Of a DNA stretch of 64,000 nucleotides, positions 35,758-46,755 are shown one piece after another (the stretch's first letter is position 1; the number at the start of each line of letters is the position of its first letter). Both the position numbers and the translations under genes were made by a program. The notes under the pieces are model-generated. The model was not told the origin of the DNA. It did no database searches and saw only the letters and a list, made by a program, of their open reading frames with translations. Source of the DNA: Ziziphus jujuba (Eukaryota; Streptophyta; Magnoliopsida; Rosales; Rhamnaceae); the NCBI RefSeq assembly GCF_031755915.1, contig NC_083388.1:20114001-20178000 (forward strand), written 5' to 3'.

Positions 35758-35933
35758 TGTTGCTAAAATCACACAATTAATTTAAAAAGCTAGATAAAAG
35801 ACAAAATTAAGAAAGTGACCATAAAATTTAAATGTTTATATAGGCTCCTGTATACGTACTGTTATATAAGAAAAGTATTGTCTTTAAAAAAAATAAAAAG
35901 TGCACCGATTCACATTCCTATTGTGGTAAAAGA

Positions 35934-35964
<31 letters not shown>

Positions 35965-36859
35965 ATCCTTATATGGTATAGGACAAGAAATTCCTAGAAA
36001 AACCAAACAAAAGATGCAAAACAAAAGACAACAATAAATTGTTACTTCAATTCTTAAAAAGAAACTAAATCTTTTTTTTTTCTTTTTTCTTGATATTGAG
36101 GTGGGGGAAGAAATTAAATCTTTTTAAAACTCAAGATGACTTTAAGTTCTTTATTTTTTTCTTTCTTTTGGTAGAACACGATAACTTTTATTAGTTGGTA
36201 TGAGGAAGCATATATTGAGAATCCTTAGATTGATTGTTATGGAAAAACACTACTTTGAAAACATGATTTTCCTAATGGTTAAGGAAATTAATCAGTTCTA
36301 TTTTTCTAATTACTAGAAAATTCCAAGTTGTCCATTTATTTTTTCCTTTTCTGTCCATTCATTCCATTTGTATTGTTAAAAAATAAGAGTGTTATTTTAA
36401 AAAAAAATAAATAAAAAATGCAAACCTTTCAATTAGAGAAACTTGATAGTATTTTCTCCCAATCCTATAAAAAAACATCAATTAATTAAGGAAAGCCCAA
36501 AATTTGTAGACTGTACATATGTTCAATTAATAATTGACATAATTTAATCTTAGTTTATTATTTTTAAACGGTTTAAACTCTATCTTGAAATTTAGTTATT
36601 AATCTTATATCCATTTATTTAATCAAAAAGTGCACATGTTCTCTATCCAAAGAGAAAATATTTAAAATTTCATTTGTATAAGTGAAAATCAAATAATAAA
36701 AAATATATCAAAATTAAAATTAAAAAAAAATAGAAAAAAAAACTGAATTTATTGGATTTGATTGGTTTTTCGGACATACAATTATTTCTTTTTGGACATA
36801 CAAACCTATGACATATATAATATTTTTTTTATATACGGATTGACGAAAGTATCCACCAG
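35758..36859. other. Intergenic with (AC)n microsatellite
   Basis: An AC dinucleotide run occupies 35934-35958. 36190-36370 is a third copy of the F-box upstream-type segment. No gene. Confidence 0.5.
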
Positions 36860-37406
36860 ACAATTAGAAAATATCATAGAGAGAAAGGTGAAGGACACAG
36901 TTCTTAAGAGGAGGATTTGGTAATTTAAATTTGAAAATCAGACGTGTAAATAATTTTATTTTCCTGATAACCGGACAAATGATCTGGACAGTAGAATAAA
37001 AGAGGCGGTGCAGATGTAGACAACAAAGCAAAACGAAAAACCCCAAATTAACCTCTTTTCATTTTACGGATCAATCAACATGAGATTTCTGGAAAAACTC
37101 CCAAAACTCGCATTTCCTTTGTTGTAGCTTGAATCTCCCCAACCAAAAAGTCTTTCATACAGAGTGAATGCAAATCTGCTTCTTGCTTTTTCTTTGAAAG
37201 GCCATGATGAGGTTGAGCTAGCTAGCTTAGCTAGTTTGTATTTTGAAAGCTTGTTAGTTGTTACATTTTTATTTTTTATTTTTTATTTTTTGGTTGTTAT
37301 CCATGAATGAATTTTTCTTTTGTTATCCATGAATGAATGAAAAGTTTTGTTTTTAACTTCAGGGGGCTCTGATTTCTAAAATCGACAGAAACCCAAAGTG
37401 ACGAAG
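36860..37406 (+). promoter_or_regulatory. 5' flank of the F-box copy, duplicated at 54056
   Basis: Near-identical to 54056-54623, including GAGAGAAAGGTGAAG, AGGCCATGATGAGGTTGAGC, the GAATGAATG words and CAGGGGGCTCTGATTTC just before the ATG. It is the upstream limit of the tandem block duplication. No certain TATA box was fixed. Confidence 0.5.
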
Positions 37407-38598
37407 ATGAAGAAATCCAAAGCCATCAAGGACACAATGACGACGACGATAATGGATATGTGAGAGGACTTGTTGGCTGAAATCCTAGCATGGCTTCCGG
37501 TGTTTTCCCTGCTGCGATGCAAGGCAGTGTGCAGATCATGGTTCACTCTTATCAATAACACCACCTTCATTGCCAAACACCTCCAGGTATCCAACTCCAC
37601 CAATCCTAATATCCTCACCAAATCACCTGACTACTATTATGTTGCTTCTCTTATAACACTGCAACTTGTTCGAAACCCTTTACCCAATATTCAGTTTCCC
37701 CTCCCGCATTTGATTGGATCTGGTAATATTCAGTTTTCCCTCCCACATTTGATTGGATCTAGTAATGGTCTTGTCTGCTTATTTGATCGTGGAAAACGTG
37801 TTATTTGGAATCCTGCAACCAGGGAAACCAAGGTGATGCCACCTTGCTCTGTTCAGAAAAGTACTGCTCAAGCACCTGCATTTGGTTTTGATAACATTAA
37901 CAATGACTATAAGGTCTTTGTGATTCACTTATTTGGTAATGATTATTACCCTGAGCCTGTGTGGTTCAAGCTTGAGGTCTACAGCCTGAGAAGTGATTCT
38001 TGGAATTTGATTACTGGAAGTGGTGAGTTGCAGATTGATTTGTTCTATATCGATGAAAGGGTTGGAGTGTACAACAATGGAGTCTTTTCGTGGGTGGCAT
38101 TTGCTCATAAAAAAGATCCGCGGAGTGAATATGGTATATCATGGAAACATTCAATAATTTCATTTGACATCAACACCCAGGTGATCACGAGCACGCCCTT
38201 GCCAAGTGATATTGGCGTTCATGAGCCTATGCTATATTATTAATTATATCGGGGTTTTAGATGGAGTCGTTTCTGTTCTTAATGACATGCGTCAGCCCGA
38301 GGGCGAGGAACATTTTGAGCGATATTTTGATTTTTGGAGGTTGCATGAAATTGGCAATGAGGGGTCATGGGAAAAATATTGGTCACTAAATTCACTCCTT
38401 CAATGGTGGACAACTACATGGATATATTGGAATGACAATTTGGTGTTCAAGAGGCGAAATGATGGTAAGCGTTTCGGGCTGCTACTGACGAAGAGATTGT
38501 TATTGAAAGTCCCAGATACCTCTCAATCCACTCTGTTCTATACAGTGAGAGCCTGGTTAAAATCAACTAGGCAACAATTTAGGAAAAAAAAATAGCAA
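37407..38598 (+). pseudogene. F-box/FBA gene, copy A, with a nonsense codon and a frameshift
   Basis: Starts at ATG 37407 (MKKSKAIKD). An in-frame TGA at 37461 replaces the TGC of copy B. The F-box follows (LLAEILAWLPVFSLLRCKAV, CRSWFTLI), then the FBA domain (VIWNPATRETKVMPP; FKLEVYSLRSDSWNLI; SWKHSIISFDINTQVI). An extra base near 38240 shifts the frame; the tail (LDGVVSVLND, GSWEKYW, LVFKRR) continues to 38595. Apart from these two lesions it would encode about 395 residues, the usual family length. A downstream start could bypass the TGA but would cut into the F-box. The F-box gene class serves as the substrate receptor of SCF ubiquitin ligases. Confidence 0.82.
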
Positions 38599-39349
38599 CG
38601 GGGATTCTTACTATTTTGGTGACTTTAAAATCTTTTTAGCTGGTTTTGTCTCTGTAGTTAAGTAATTGACCATATGAAACTTCAAGAACTTTTAAACTCA
38701 AGCAATGTATGTTTGGTTGCTCATTAAGCAGCACTTCACCTTGTTAATGTGCCATCTGCCCAAAAGTAAATTATATTGTGATCATTTGCAAAGCTTATTT
38801 TTATGTCTATACATGTCTAATTGAAACTCTCCGCCTCTTTGATATTCTATTGGAAAATGAGTTTTGCAAAGCAGATGCAGGCTTACTTGAAACTCTTATT
38901 AGAACTCTCGTCCTTTTGTGATCATATTCCTCTTTATATTTCATCATGCAGCACTGGGAATCCCTCATGGATCTTTTTGAATGATTTATTAAAATATACC
39001 CTGCCTTACTTCCTTATATATTCATATTTATTAGATAATGCAGAGTTACACTGGTTTTCCAGAATCCTTCTTTTTGTCTGAGAGATCTTCTTGAGGTGCA
39101 GTGGTGCGGTTGGACTTCACAGTTGGAGCGGTCAAGCTTCAAAGGAAGGCTATAGGTAAAAGCTCCAGGAAACACTGCAGTGCGATGAGTATTTGAGCTC
39201 TGTGATGCACTGATACTAAAAAACCTTGAAAACAACCTTGAGAATAGAGAAAGATATTGAAACAACCTCCAAAATAGAGAAAGATATTTTGCGCCGCAAT
39301 GAAGGAAATAGATGTCTTTATCTTCACTGTTTATTCCTTTAAGATTAGA
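38599..39349. other. 3' flank of F-box copy A, with a small LTR scrap
   Basis: 38599-39092 is near-identical to 55857-56307, so the flank belongs to the duplicated block. At 39093 the similarity ends. GTGCAGTGGTGCGGTTGGAC (39093-39112) and the following TTCACA match the terminal part of the copia I LTR (3765-3793), marking a small LTR remnant or the edge of an insertion. Nothing else recognised. Confidence 0.5.
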
Positions 39350-40027
39350 CCTGGCAATTTGGATCATGACACGGCGACACGACTCGAAAACGACACGGAA
39401 TAAATGAGTTTGGGTTTATTATAAATGGGTTCGGGTCATAATCGGGTCAACCTGTTTAACACGATTATTAATCGTGTCATTTTCGGGTTGACCTGTTTAA
39501 CTCGAAATTGATCCGTTACGACCCATTTATTAAACGTGTCAGTTTCAACCCGACACGATTATATACCTATTACAACCTATTTAAATTTAATTTTAAATTA
39601 ATATTTTATCACTAATATAATATTTAATAACTAAAAAATATTATAAATTAAAAATTTTATAAAAATAATTTTCTATTACTAATTTTTTAAAAACAAAAAA
39701 TACATCTTTAATAAAACAAAAACATAAAAATAAAAAAAAATAAAAAAAACATTTCGGGTTAATAGGTTAATTTTCGGGTTAACGGGTTATAGGTTAGTTT
39801 TCGGGTTAATAGGTCAATTTCAGGTTAACGGGTTAATAGGTCAACACGATCCGTTAAAATAATCGTGTTAAACGGGTCGTGTCGTGTTGACCTGTTTATA
39901 AATAGGTCGAGTTAGTGTTTTAGGTACCTGACACGATTAATAAATGGGTCGTGCTCGGGTTAGGCATTTTTGACACGATTATTAAACGGGTTGACACGAA
40001 CACGACCCACCAACCCGAATTGCCAGG
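39350..40027. mobile_element. TIR element (MITE-like), 678 bp
   Basis: Left end CCTGGCAATTTGG, right end CCGAATTGCCAGG: 12 of 13 positions are inverted-complementary. The interior alternates CGGGTTAA, GACACGA and CGTGTCGTGTTGACC words in both orientations and could fold strongly. It encodes nothing. No adjacent target duplication was found, so the superfamily is open. Confidence 0.6.
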
Positions 40028-40466
40028 TATATTTAAGATATATATTCATATTATAGCTCCTAGGATTCCTACTGGTAATTGATAAAATAATAAGATGCAT
40101 AAAAGGGAAGCTGCCTGGAAGTTTCCTAGGAGATATGGATAAGAATTACACGTAGAAAATTATGTACATGATTTCTTCTAGATGGTTCTTAAAGTTGCTA
40201 GAGTATTGGGCTAAGAAATCTGGTGCTCTTGTATTGGGCTTTGCCTTTTATTATTTGTATCCTTGTTTGGGCTTTTGATATCTTGGCTAACAATGTGAAA
40301 CGCTGCTCTGCTTATATACATGTGCCCACTGAAAATCTATAGAAGTTAATTATATATCCCAATCCCCAACCACTAATTCACTGAATAGGTAATTCAGCTC
40401 TGGCGTTTATATTCCAACATATCTATCTATCTCCATAGTCAAATCGAGGTAGATCAGTTTAGACGC
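40028..40466 (+). promoter_or_regulatory. 5' flank of the exonuclease-like copy at 40467
   Basis: The last 170 bp match the flank of the intact gene at 60740 (TGAAACRNTGCTCTGCTTATA, GAAGTTAATTATATATCCCA, CATATCTATCTATCTCCATA). A TATA-like GCTTATATA lies at about 40311. Confidence 0.45.
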
Positions 40467-41097
40467 ATGGATAATATTCCATTATTCTTCTTGAGAAAAA
40501 TGGGTACATACAAAATTCAATACAATGGTGTCAATATAACGGTGAGTTTAGTGGACGATGCTCATGTAGTTGATGAAAAGATGTCCGAAATAGAGTCATT
40601 GCTGCAAAATCAAGATCAGCGTGTTGTTGGGATTGACTTCAAAGTCAGAATAATCGAATCTACCCACATAGACGTCGATTATGTGGTTGACATGGTACTA
40701 GTTTGTGTTGGGAGTTGTTGCCTAATCGTTCAGTTGAATGACATGGCTGAAATTCCACAATCTCTGAAAAGATTTTCTGGGAGATGAGAGTATTTGTTTT
40801 GTAGATAAGAATTTGGACTCCTATGCTTCTTTATGGAAGGAACGTTTAGAATTAGTGGATCGCAAAATAGGGGTTGAAGTGGGATACTTGGCAGCTAGGG
40901 TGCTGAAGAAGCCAGAACTCCTTGGCAGCCCACTTTCAATCGTAGCTGGGGCAGCTGGTATTCCCAAAGAAGAAGTCTATTATTCTGAGAGTTACGACAG
41001 CTCTTCCAAGGTTTTCTCACCGGAGCAGATCAAAAAAGCAATTTATGAAGTCTATTATTCCTATGCCATTGGAAACAAGGTCCTGGGGATGCTTTAA
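40467..41097 (+). pseudogene. WRN-exonuclease-like gene, copy with one 1-bp frameshift
   Basis: Reads as the intact paralogue at 60740 up to SLKRFSG. There TTTTCT replaces TTTCT (about 40773), and the frame ends in TGA at 40785. The rest is open in the next frame to 41097, including ELVDRKIGVEVGYLAARVL and YYSYAIGNKVLGML. A stretch of about 8 extra residues (around IIESTHIDVD) distinguishes it. Motif I is IDFK, so the second acidic residue of the DxE pair is Lys. The motif III aspartate is Glu (IYEVYY). The two parts could be separate short products but are most simply a recent pseudogene. Confidence 0.8.
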
Positions 41098-41323
41098 TCA
41101 AGTGGTCTGCTCTGTTTTTGTTCGAGTCCCTTCTTGCATTATTCCCCACATGCAATAAGGGTTCATAGTAGTGTGTGTTTGCATTTAAATTATCATACTC
41201 GATCTCTGGATCTCTGTCAATGAAATAGTGGTTTTGTGACTGTTCTATAGGTAGGGTTGTCAAATGAAATAGTGGTTCGCACTATGACAAGATGTGAGTT
41301 CTTTGTTGTTATGTATCTATGGA
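41098..41323 (+). other. 3' flank of the exonuclease-like copy, up to copia III
   Basis: Near-identical to 61340-61567. The similarity is interrupted by copia III and resumes at 46135. Confidence 0.75.
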
Positions 41324-41675
41324 TGTTAGAGTTAGTGACCCGAATTCTTGTTGACCCGACCCGAAAAGCTCGCGGTGCGACCCATTTGGTGAAACTAATT
41401 TTGGAGAAAAATTTGGGGCTCTGTGGTGGAAGCGGAGGTCTCGGGCCGATAGGGTTTCTTCTGTACTATATATATATATATGTATTTTTTGTTCGGCCGT
41501 AATTGGGGTTTTTAGGGTATCTCGAAATTTGGCTCACCTTGTACAAATCTTTCGATATTGGATTTGCTTCTCCCTGCCCGTGGTTTTTCCCGTCAAGGGT
41601 TTCCACGTAAATTGTGTGTTTGTTCTTCGTTTTCTTGTTTCCGTTGCTATTTGTTTTTCTCCCAATTCCGTAACA
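41324..41675 (+). repeat. 5' LTR of copia III
   Basis: TGTTAGAGTTAG to CCGTAACA, 352 bp, including a (TA)n tract near 41466-41481. It should carry the promoter; no TATA box other than the TA run stands out. Confidence 0.95.
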
Positions 41676-41732
41676 AGTGGTATCAGAGTCGCGTCGATCT
41701 ATTTGGGAATTTTTTTTTTCTTTCTTTCGATC

Positions 41733-42596
41733 ATGGCAACAAAGTTCGACATTGAGAAATTTGAGCGCAACATGAGTTTCTCCATGTGGCAAGTCAAGAT
41801 GAAGGCGATTTTGACACAGAACGGTTTACACAAGGCGTTGGTTGGCAAGGAGCAGATGCCATCTTCGTGGGATGCCGAAAAGAAAGCCGAGGTTGATGAG
41901 CGTGCCCTATCCACCATTCAGCTATGCTTGTCCAATGAAGTTTTGAGGGAGGTCCTTGATCAGAAGACAACAAAGGACTTATGGGACAAGTTGGAATCTT
42001 TGTACATCACAAAGAATCTCACAACGAAACTGATTGCGAAGCACCGTCTATACACCCTTTCTATGGCTGAAGGTACATCTATTAAAACACACATAGATGA
42101 CTTTTCTACTATTTTGTTGGATCTGGCGAACATGGACATTAAATATGATGATGAAGACCAGGCCCTAATGCTACTGCGTTCCTTACCTCCATCGTATAAA
42201 AATTTTAGGGAGACTTTGATTTACAGTAATAAAACCCTAAAATTGGAGGACGTGAAAGCTTCTTTATATTCTAAGGAGTTGTTTGATAAGGAGTTGACCA
42301 GCAGTTCGGATAACAATAATTTTGGGAGTTCCGGAGGAGAGGGTTTGATTGTTAGAGGTAGAACATCATCTAGAGATCAAAATAACAATGGTGGTAGTCG
42401 GCCAAGATCGAAGTCAAGGTTCAGAAACCTTATTTGTCACTACTGTAAGAAAAAGGGGCACATCAAAACTGAATGTCGTAAGCTTCAGAATAAAAATAAT
42501 GAAAAGAGTAAGGAACATGCCGAAGCCAGTGTCGCACATGAGGAAATTGAAGATGGAGATGTTTATTCAGTGACTGAGGATAGTTCGGGCAAGTAG
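41733..42596 (+). CDS. Gag protein of copia III
   Basis: A 287-residue frame starting at the first ATG after the primer-binding site (an upstream in-frame ATG at 41529 lies inside the LTR). It begins MATKFDIEKFERNMSFSMWQ, resembling Tnt1-type gag (retrotransposon gag/UBN2 domain). It ends with a basic Arg/Ser-rich region and an intact zinc knuckle CHYCKKKGHIKTEC for RNA binding. It forms the virus-like particle that packages element RNA. The frame stops at TAG 42594-42596 and continues open into protease in the same frame. Confidence 0.9.
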   Translation: MATKFDIEKFERNMSFSMWQVKMKAILTQNGLHKALVGKEQMPSSWDAEKKAEVDERALSTIQLCLSNEVLREVLDQKTTKDLWDKLESLYITKNLTTKLIAKHRLYTLSMAEGTSIKTHIDDFSTILLDLANMDIKYDDEDQALMLLRSLPPSYKNFRETLIYSNKTLKLEDVKASLYSKELFDKELTSSSDNNNFGSSGGEGLIVRGRTSSRDQNNNGGSRPRSKSRFRNLICHYCKKKGHIKTECRKLQNKNNEKSKEHAEASVAHEEIEDGDVYSVTEDSSGK

Positions 42597-45500
42597 GGAT
42601 GGATTTTGGATTCAGCCTGTTTGTTTCACATCTGTCTCTATAGGGATTGGTTCTCTTCTTATGTTCCGGTGGATGAAGGTGTTGTGTTGATGGGAGATGA
42701 TCATCCTTGCTGTGTCATCGGCATTGGAACTGTAAGGGTGAAGATGCATGATGGAATTATCAGAACACTATCTGAGGTACGTCACGTTCCAGATATGTCT
42801 AAAAATTTAATTTCTTTATCTGCTTTGGACAAGTCTGGTTGTTCTTTTTCTGGTGGAGGTGGAGTTTTGAGGGTTCTGAAGGGTGCCTTGGTGGTGATGA
42901 AAGCTAGCCTGGTTGGTACATTATACAGGCTACAGGGTTCTGTGGTAATGGGGTCAGCTGCTGTTTCAGTGTCCATGTCAGATTCGGATGTTACTCGTTT
43001 GTGGCATATGAGATTGGGCCATATGAGTGAGAAAGGTTTGGCGATGTTGAGCAAACGGAGTTTGCTTGGTGATCGGAGTATCTCGAAGTTGGAGTTTTGT
43101 GAACATTGTGTGTTTGGGAAGCAGAAGAGAGTTAGCTTCAATACTGGAATTCACAAAACCAAAGGTACTCTAGACTACATTCATTTAGATCTTTGGGGAC
43201 CCGCACGTACTGCTTCTAAGGGTGGTGGCAGATATATGTTGACCTTCATTGATGATTTCTCCAGGAAGGTCTGGGTATATTTTTTGAAGCACAAGAATGA
43301 CGTATTTGCTATCTTCAAGCAATGGAAAGCTTTGGTAGAGAAGCAGACGGAAAGAAGGGTGAAGCGCCTTCGTACAGATAATGGATTGGAGTTCTGTGAT
43401 GGTGTTTTCAATGAGTTTTGTAGAAACGAAGGGATTGTTAGACATCTCACAGTTAGAGGAACTCCGCAGCAAAATGGTGTGGCTGAGCGGATGAACAGAA
43501 CTCTTATGGAGAAAGTCCGATGCATGCTGTCGAATTCTGGGTTAGCACAAAAATTTTGGGCAGAAGCAGCTGCTACAGCTTGCTACTTGGTGAATCGTTC
43601 TCCATCGGCAGCAATCGATTGCAAGACTCCTGAAGAGGTATGGTCTGGAAAACCTGCTAATTATTTAGATTTGAAGGTGTTTGGATGCCCTGCCTATGTT
43701 CATGTTAATGATGGTAAGCTTGAGCCTAGATTGAAGAATGGCATATTTCTTGGTTACCCGCAGGGTGTAAAAGGATACAGAGTTTGGCTTCCTGATCCAA
43801 AGTCATCTAAGGTTGTGATTAGCAGGGATGTTGTGTTTGATGAGATGGCAATGCTGCATCCGAAAAAGGAGCTCGTTGTTTCAGACAGTATGCCAAAGCA
43901 AGTGGAGTTTAGAGTGGAGGAAGTAAGTACTTCACAGAATGGTTCAGTTTCAGGCCCATTTGAGACACCCACTCATGTGGAAGAAGAGAGAATTGAGGAG
44001 GTGCAGGAGCATTCGATTGCCAAGGATAGACCTCGCAGGGAGATCAAGAAGCCCTCTAGTTTAGCTGACTATGTCACTTTTGCTTGTGTTGCAGCACAGG
44101 AGATCGAGAGTCCCAGTGATCCTTGCAACTATTATGAAGCCATTTCATGTGAGGATTCTGCAAAGTGGTTAATTGCTATGCAGGAAGAGGTGGAGTCGCT
44201 TCATAAGAACCACACTTGGGAGTTGGCATTACCTCCAGAGGGTAAGAAGATTGTGGGATGCAAGTGGGTCTACAAAAAGAAAGAAGGCATTCCTGGTGTT
44301 GAAGATGCGAGGTACAAAGCACGTCTAGTAGCGAAGGGGTATTCACAGGTACAAGGAGTTGATTTTAATGATATATTTTCCCCTGTCATTAAACATACTT
44401 CTATTCATGCTTTGTTAGCGCTAGTTGCTATGCATGATTTAGAGTTGGAGCAACTAGATGTGAAGACCGCTTTCTTGCATGGTGAGCTTGAGGAGACAAT
44501 TTATATGCAGCAACCCGAAGGTTTCGAGGTTGAAGGAAAAGAGGATCATGTGTGTTTGTTGAAAAGGTCCTTGTATGGTTTGAAGCAATCCCCTCGTCAG
44601 TGGTACAAGCGGTTTGATGGGTTTATGGTTAGCCATGGCTATTCTAGAAGCCAATATGATAGCTGTGTGTATTTTAGGAAGTTGGAAGATGGCTCATTTA
44701 TCTATTTGTTGCTTTATGTTGATGATATGCTGATAGTGGCCAAGAAGAAATCCGATATCAACAGATTGAAAGCAGAATTGAGTGGTGAATTTGAGATGAA
44801 AGATTTGGGAGCGGCAAAGAAGATTCTTGGTATGGAGATTGAGAGAGATAGATCTGCAGGTAAACTTTTCTTGACTCAAAGATCTTTTGTTGAGAAAGTT
44901 CTGGAGCGTTTTGGAATGAAGAACGCTAAACCTGTAAGTACTCCATTAGCTACTCATTTTAGATTGTCTGCTGATATGTCACCACAGTCGGATAGAGATA
45001 TTGAGTATATGTCACATGTTCCTTATTCTAGTGCTGTTGGTAGTTTGATGTATGCTATGGTGTGTACCCGTCCTGACATTGCACATGCTGTTAGTGTTGT
45101 GAGCCGGTATATGGCTAATCCTGGCAAACAACACTGGCAAGCTGTCAAGTGGATTCTAAGGTACTTGAGAGGCACTACTAACACTTGTTTAGAGTTTGGT
45201 GGAAGTAAGGAGGGTGTAAATGGATATGTTGATGCAGATTTTGCTGGGGACCTTGATAGAAGGAGGTCCACTACTGGTTATGTATTTACTCTTGGAGATA
45301 CTTCTATCAGTTGGAAGTCTGTTTTGCAAGCAACAGTTGCACTATCAACTACAGAAGCTGAATATATGGCTATAGCTGAAGCGGTGAAAGAAGCTATGTG
45401 GTTAAGGGCGTTGATAGGTGAGTTGAGCTCTGAGCAGGAGAGTACGGTCATCAATTGTGATAGTCAGAGTGCTATCTATCTCACTAAGGATCAGATGTTT

Positions 45501-45677
45501 CACGAGAGGACAAAACATATAGATGTTCGGTATCATTTTGTACGTGACGTTATTGCTCGTGAAGATATTGTTGTCAGCAAGGTGAGTACTCATGATAATC
45601 CTGCTGACATGATGACCAAGGCACTTCCAGTAGCCAAGTTTGAGCATTGCTTGGACTTGGTTGGTGTTTGTTGTTGA
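42597..45677 (+). CDS. Pol polyprotein of copia III: protease, integrase, RT, RNase H
   Basis: About 1026 codons open in the gag frame, without a convincing own ATG near the start. The protease active site reads LDSAC (usual DSG or DTG; DSA is allowed). The integrase has its H-H-C-C finger (HMRLGH, CEHC) and D-D-E residues (LDLWG, TDNG, VAER). The RT has the [11 protein letters not shown] block and catalytic YVDD. The RNase H has DADFAGD, TEAEYMA and CDSQSAI. The length and order are those of intact copia pol. The domain order integrase before RT defines the copia superfamily. Expression would need suppression of the upstream TAG or restart downstream. Confidence 0.92.
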   Translation, partial: GWILDSACLFHICLYRDWFSSYVPVDEGVVLMGDDHPCCVIGIGTVRVKMHDGIIRTLSEVRHVPDMSKNLISLSALDKSGCSFSGGGGVLRVLKGALVVMKASLVGTLYRLQGSVVMGSAAVSVSMSDSDVTRLWHMRLGHMSEKGLAMLSKRSLLGDRSISKLEFCEHCVFGKQKRVSFNTGIHKTKGTLDYIHLDLWGPARTASKGGGRYMLTFIDDFSRKVWVYFLKHKNDVFAIFKQWKALVEKQTERRVKRLRTDNGLEFCDGVFNEFCRNEGIVRHLTVRGTPQQNGVAERMNRTLMEKVRCMLSNSGLAQKFWAEAAATACYLVNRSPSAAIDCKTPEEVWSGKPANYLDLKVFGCPAYVHVNDGKLEPRLKNGIFLGYPQGVKGYRVWLPDPKSSKVVISRDVVFDEMAMLHPKKELVVSDSMPKQVEFRVEEVSTSQNGSVSGPFETPTHVEEERIEEVQEHSIAKDRPRREIKKPSSLADYVTFACVAAQEIESPSDPCNYYEAISCEDSAKWLIAMQEEVESLHKNHTWELALPPEGKKIVGCKWVYKKKEGIPGVEDARYKARLVAKGYSQVQGVDFNDIFSPVIKHTSIHALLALVAMHDLELEQLDVKTAFLHGELEETIYMQQPEGFEVEGKEDHVCLLKRSLYGLKQSPRQWYKRFDGFMVSHGYSRSQYDSCVYFRKLEDGSFIYLLLYVDDMLIVAKKKSDINRLKAELSGEFEMKDLGAAKKILGMEIERDRSAGKLFLTQRSFVEKVLERFGMKNAKPVSTPLATHFRLSADMSPQSDRDIEYMSHVPYSSAVGSLMYAMVCTRPDIAHAVSVVSRYMANPGKQHWQAVKWILRYLRGTTNTCLEFGGSKEGVNGYVDADFAGDLDRRRSTTGYVFTLGDTSISWKSVLQATVALSTTEAEYMAIAEAVKEAMWLRALIGELSSEQESTVINCDSQSAIYLTKDQMFHERTKHIDVRYHFVRDVIAREDIVVSKVSTHDNPADMMTKALPVAKFEHCLDLVGVCC

Positions 45678-45784
45678 GCTTTGCCTTTAGGGGTTTTTGT
45701 GGAAGAGGATGGCAACTTTTATCGAAGATTGGAGTTTTGTATGTTTTTTCATTCCTTATATGGAATTCGTGTCAAGGTGGAGAT

Positions 45785-46134
45785 TGTTAGAGTTAGTGAC
45801 CCGAATTCTTGTTGACCCGACCCGAAAAGCTTGCGGTGCGACCCATTTGGTGAAACTAATTTTGGAGAAAAATTTGGGGCTCTGTGGTGGAAGTGGAGGT
45901 CTCGGGCCGATAGGGTTTCTTCTGTACTATATATATATATGTATTTTTTGTTCGGCCGTAATTGGGGTTTTTAGGGTATCTCGAAATTTGGCTCACCTTG
46001 TACAAATCTTTCGATATTGGATTTGCTTCTCCCTGCCCGTGGTTTTTCCCGTCAAGGGTTTCCACATAAATTGTGTGTTTGTTCTTCATTTTCTTGTTTC
46101 CGTTGCTATTTGTTTTTCTCCCAATTCCGTAACA
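45785..46134 (+). repeat. 3' LTR of copia III
   Basis: 350 bp, matching the 5' LTR except C-to-T or G-to-A changes at 45832, 45894, 46066 and 46088 and one missing TA unit. Confidence 0.95.
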
Positions 46135-46755
46135 ATGGATTATATTTTATGCAAATGTGGACTTGTTTTATGCATTTACTTTCTGAATTTCATATTGCTT
46201 CGTCTATTAATGGAGTTCCTTAATAAGGAAGCATAACTAGATATATAGTTTATGGCAACAAATGAGAGTTTCTAGCTTCGGTTGTTGATGATTAAGGTGG
46301 TTTTTTGTTTATTGGTGTCTGATGATTTTTACAAGCAAGCAGAGGTAGCTCATTAATTCACTGAAATGATTATTGCTACTCATTTTTCTACGAAAATTTC
46401 TCATAGTCCATAGTGAAACTACTTCTGGTCTACGAAGGACTTTTTAATTTGCATTGCCTAAACATTAAACATAACCAAGGATCAATGTATTTGGTACTAA
46501 CACTTCAGATTAAATATTAGAAATACCATGACATAGCGAACAGGAACTATATAATTGCTTTTCCTTTGAATTAATGTACATATTATTTGAATTTCCATTG
46601 CAGTATATATATGAAACACACAGTCTGTTTGAATATCCATTTGCAAATGTACTGAAAAGATATACATATATGAAAGAAATACTCTAAGCAGAAAACTAAA
46701 TATGTACAGGAGTATATCAATAATTAAGCTTAAGTGGAACTAGACATGACTCTAT
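46135..46755 (-). pseudogene. Exonuclease-gene 3' flank followed by F-box 3' remnant
   Basis: 46135-46440 continues the flank interrupted by copia III. 46440-46755 carries the words found 3' of minus-strand F-box relics (AATACCATGACATAG, TTTCCATTGCAGTATATATATG, AAGTGGAACTAGAC). The F-box coding part is gone. The same arrangement is at 61568-62190. Confidence 0.55.

Larger units (their letters stand above)
41324..46134 (+). mobile_element. Ty1/copia retrotransposon III (Tork/Tnt1-like), nearly intact
   Basis: Full-length 4811-bp element: LTRs 41324-41675 and 45785-46134, perfect target duplication ATGGA (41319-41323 and 46135-46139), primer site TGGTATCAGAG at 41678-41688 and polypurine tract AAGGTGGAGAT at 45774-45784. 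The LTRs differ by four substitutions and one TA unit by eye, so the insertion is recent. Gag and pol are open apart from one in-frame TAG between them. The paralogous block at 61563 is the unoccupied site. Confidence 0.95.

Noticed and set aside
39093..39340. A full second copy of the copia I LTR
   Set aside because: Only about 26 bp match the LTR end; the rest is different, so only a scrap is claimed.
43181..45647. Minus-strand open frames across copia III
   Set aside because: They are antisense shadows of the intact pol frame.
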